This document shows, one piece after another, positions 63,598 to 64,000 of a stretch of DNA of 64,000 bases. Below the pieces are notes generated by a model. The model had not been told where the DNA came from, searched no databases, and saw only the letters and a list, made by a program, of their open reading frames with translations. Every line of letters starts with the position of its first letter. Position 1 is the stretch's first letter. Source of the stretch: Mycolicibacterium diernhoferi (GTDB lineage Bacteria; Actinomycetota; Actinomycetes; Mycobacteriales; Mycobacteriaceae); assembly GCF_019456655.1 (NCBI RefSeq), contig NZ_CP080332.1:4402001-4466000 (forward strand), written 5' to 3'. A program made the position numbers and the translations under genes.

Positions 63598-64000
63598 TTA
63601 CTTCGAGTCGGCCAGCGCGTTGGCGCCGCCGACGATCTCGCTGATTTCCTGGGTGATCTGCGCCTGACGCTCGCGGTTGGCCGCCAGCGTGAGTGCCTTG
63701 ATCAGATCGTCGGCGTTGTCGGTGGCCGACTTCATGGCGCGTCGGCGCGAGGCCGACTCCGAGGCGGCTGCCTCCAGCAGTGCCGCGTACACACGGGTCG
63801 CGATGTAGCGCGGCAGCAGCGCGTCGAACAGGGTCTCGGCGTTCGGTTCGAACGAGAACAACGTGTGCGGACCGGTTTCGGCCTCACCGACGTACTCGAC
63901 GACCATCGGGGCGACCCGCAGTGCGACCGCGGTCTGCGACAGCATCGAGCGGAATTCGGTGGACACGATGTGGATCTCGTCCACGCCGAGGATGCCGTCG
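63598..64000 (-). CDS. atpG: ATP synthase F1 gamma subunit, C-terminal part
   Basis: The 5' end lies beyond the window. The visible 133 residues end in the long C-terminal helix of the rotor: [30 protein letters not shown] and [23 protein letters not shown]. Met-Lys-x-Ala-Thr-x-Asn-Ala is the family signature. It is 24 bp upstream of atpD in the same operon. Confidence 0.95.
   Translation of the reverse strand, partial: DGILGVDEIHIVSTEFRSMLSQTAVALRVAPMVVEYVGEAETGPHTLFSFEPNAETLFDALLPRYIATRVYAALLEAAASESASRRRAMKSATDNADDLIKALTLAANRERQAQITQEISEIVGGANALADSK

Overview
The window is chromosomal DNA of a fast-growing mycobacterium (Mycolicibacterium type). Supporting evidence: high GC throughout; the gene order glgP/glgE/glgB, dinG-pncB, clpS-DUF2017-P1 peptidase-mec-cysO-cysM-rhomboid, rph-rdgB, lprD; nucS, ada-alkA/ogt, one rrn operon, murA and atpGDC, which is the Rv1309-Rv1343c block of M. 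tuberculosis as I recall it; an MspA-type porin; and a 16S rRNA with the short helix 18 of rapid growers.

Left arm (1-14.5 kb): accessory acyl-CoA catabolism. It holds two acyl-CoA synthetases, two SDRs, a CaiB-type CoA-transferase, an F420-type luciferase-like oxidoreductase, a 2Fe-2S ferredoxin, a two-subunit B12-dependent acyl-CoA mutase with an altered coenzyme face, a small protein coupled to a synthetase, a GntR/FadR regulator with a perfect operator-like palindrome, and four translationally coupled acyl-CoA dehydrogenase genes that look like two heteromeric enzymes. The substrate is not evident. This is the best candidate for an undescribed pathway.

Middle (14.5-37 kb): envelope lipoproteins (DUF4333, zinc metalloprotease), tRNA-Leu(UAG) beside a free-standing HTH-LAGLIDADG protein, lprD and DUF3817, an MFS pump, then the conserved rdgB-rph-PDE-rhomboid-cysM-cysO-mec-peptidase-DUF2017-clpS run, with murI missing from its usual place. 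pncB and dinG, a second metalloprotease lipoprotein, an MspA porin and a Vgb-like beta-propeller gene coupled to glgP follow.

Right arm (37-64 kb): glgE and glgB (maltosyltransferase route to alpha-glucan), a thioredoxin-TPR protein, thiolase, methylmalonyl-CoA epimerase, nucS, adenylate cyclase, glutaminase, a DUF1214 secreted protein, DedA, ada-alkA and ogt. Then come 5S, 23S and 16S rRNA on the minus strand with two leader promoters, murA (Asp in place of the fosfomycin-target Cys), a PduO-type cobalamin adenosyltransferase, DUF2550 and the distal ATP synthase genes.

Cross-cutting observation: a dispersed element of about 22 bp (core TCTTCGCGC..GCGCTCATC) lies at two operon junctions, where it forms 11-codon mini-ORFs joining neighbours by ATGA and GTGA overlaps. 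It also occurs as three in-frame 30-bp tandem copies inside glgP. B12 chemistry also recurs: mutase, epimerase and adenosyltransferase are all present.
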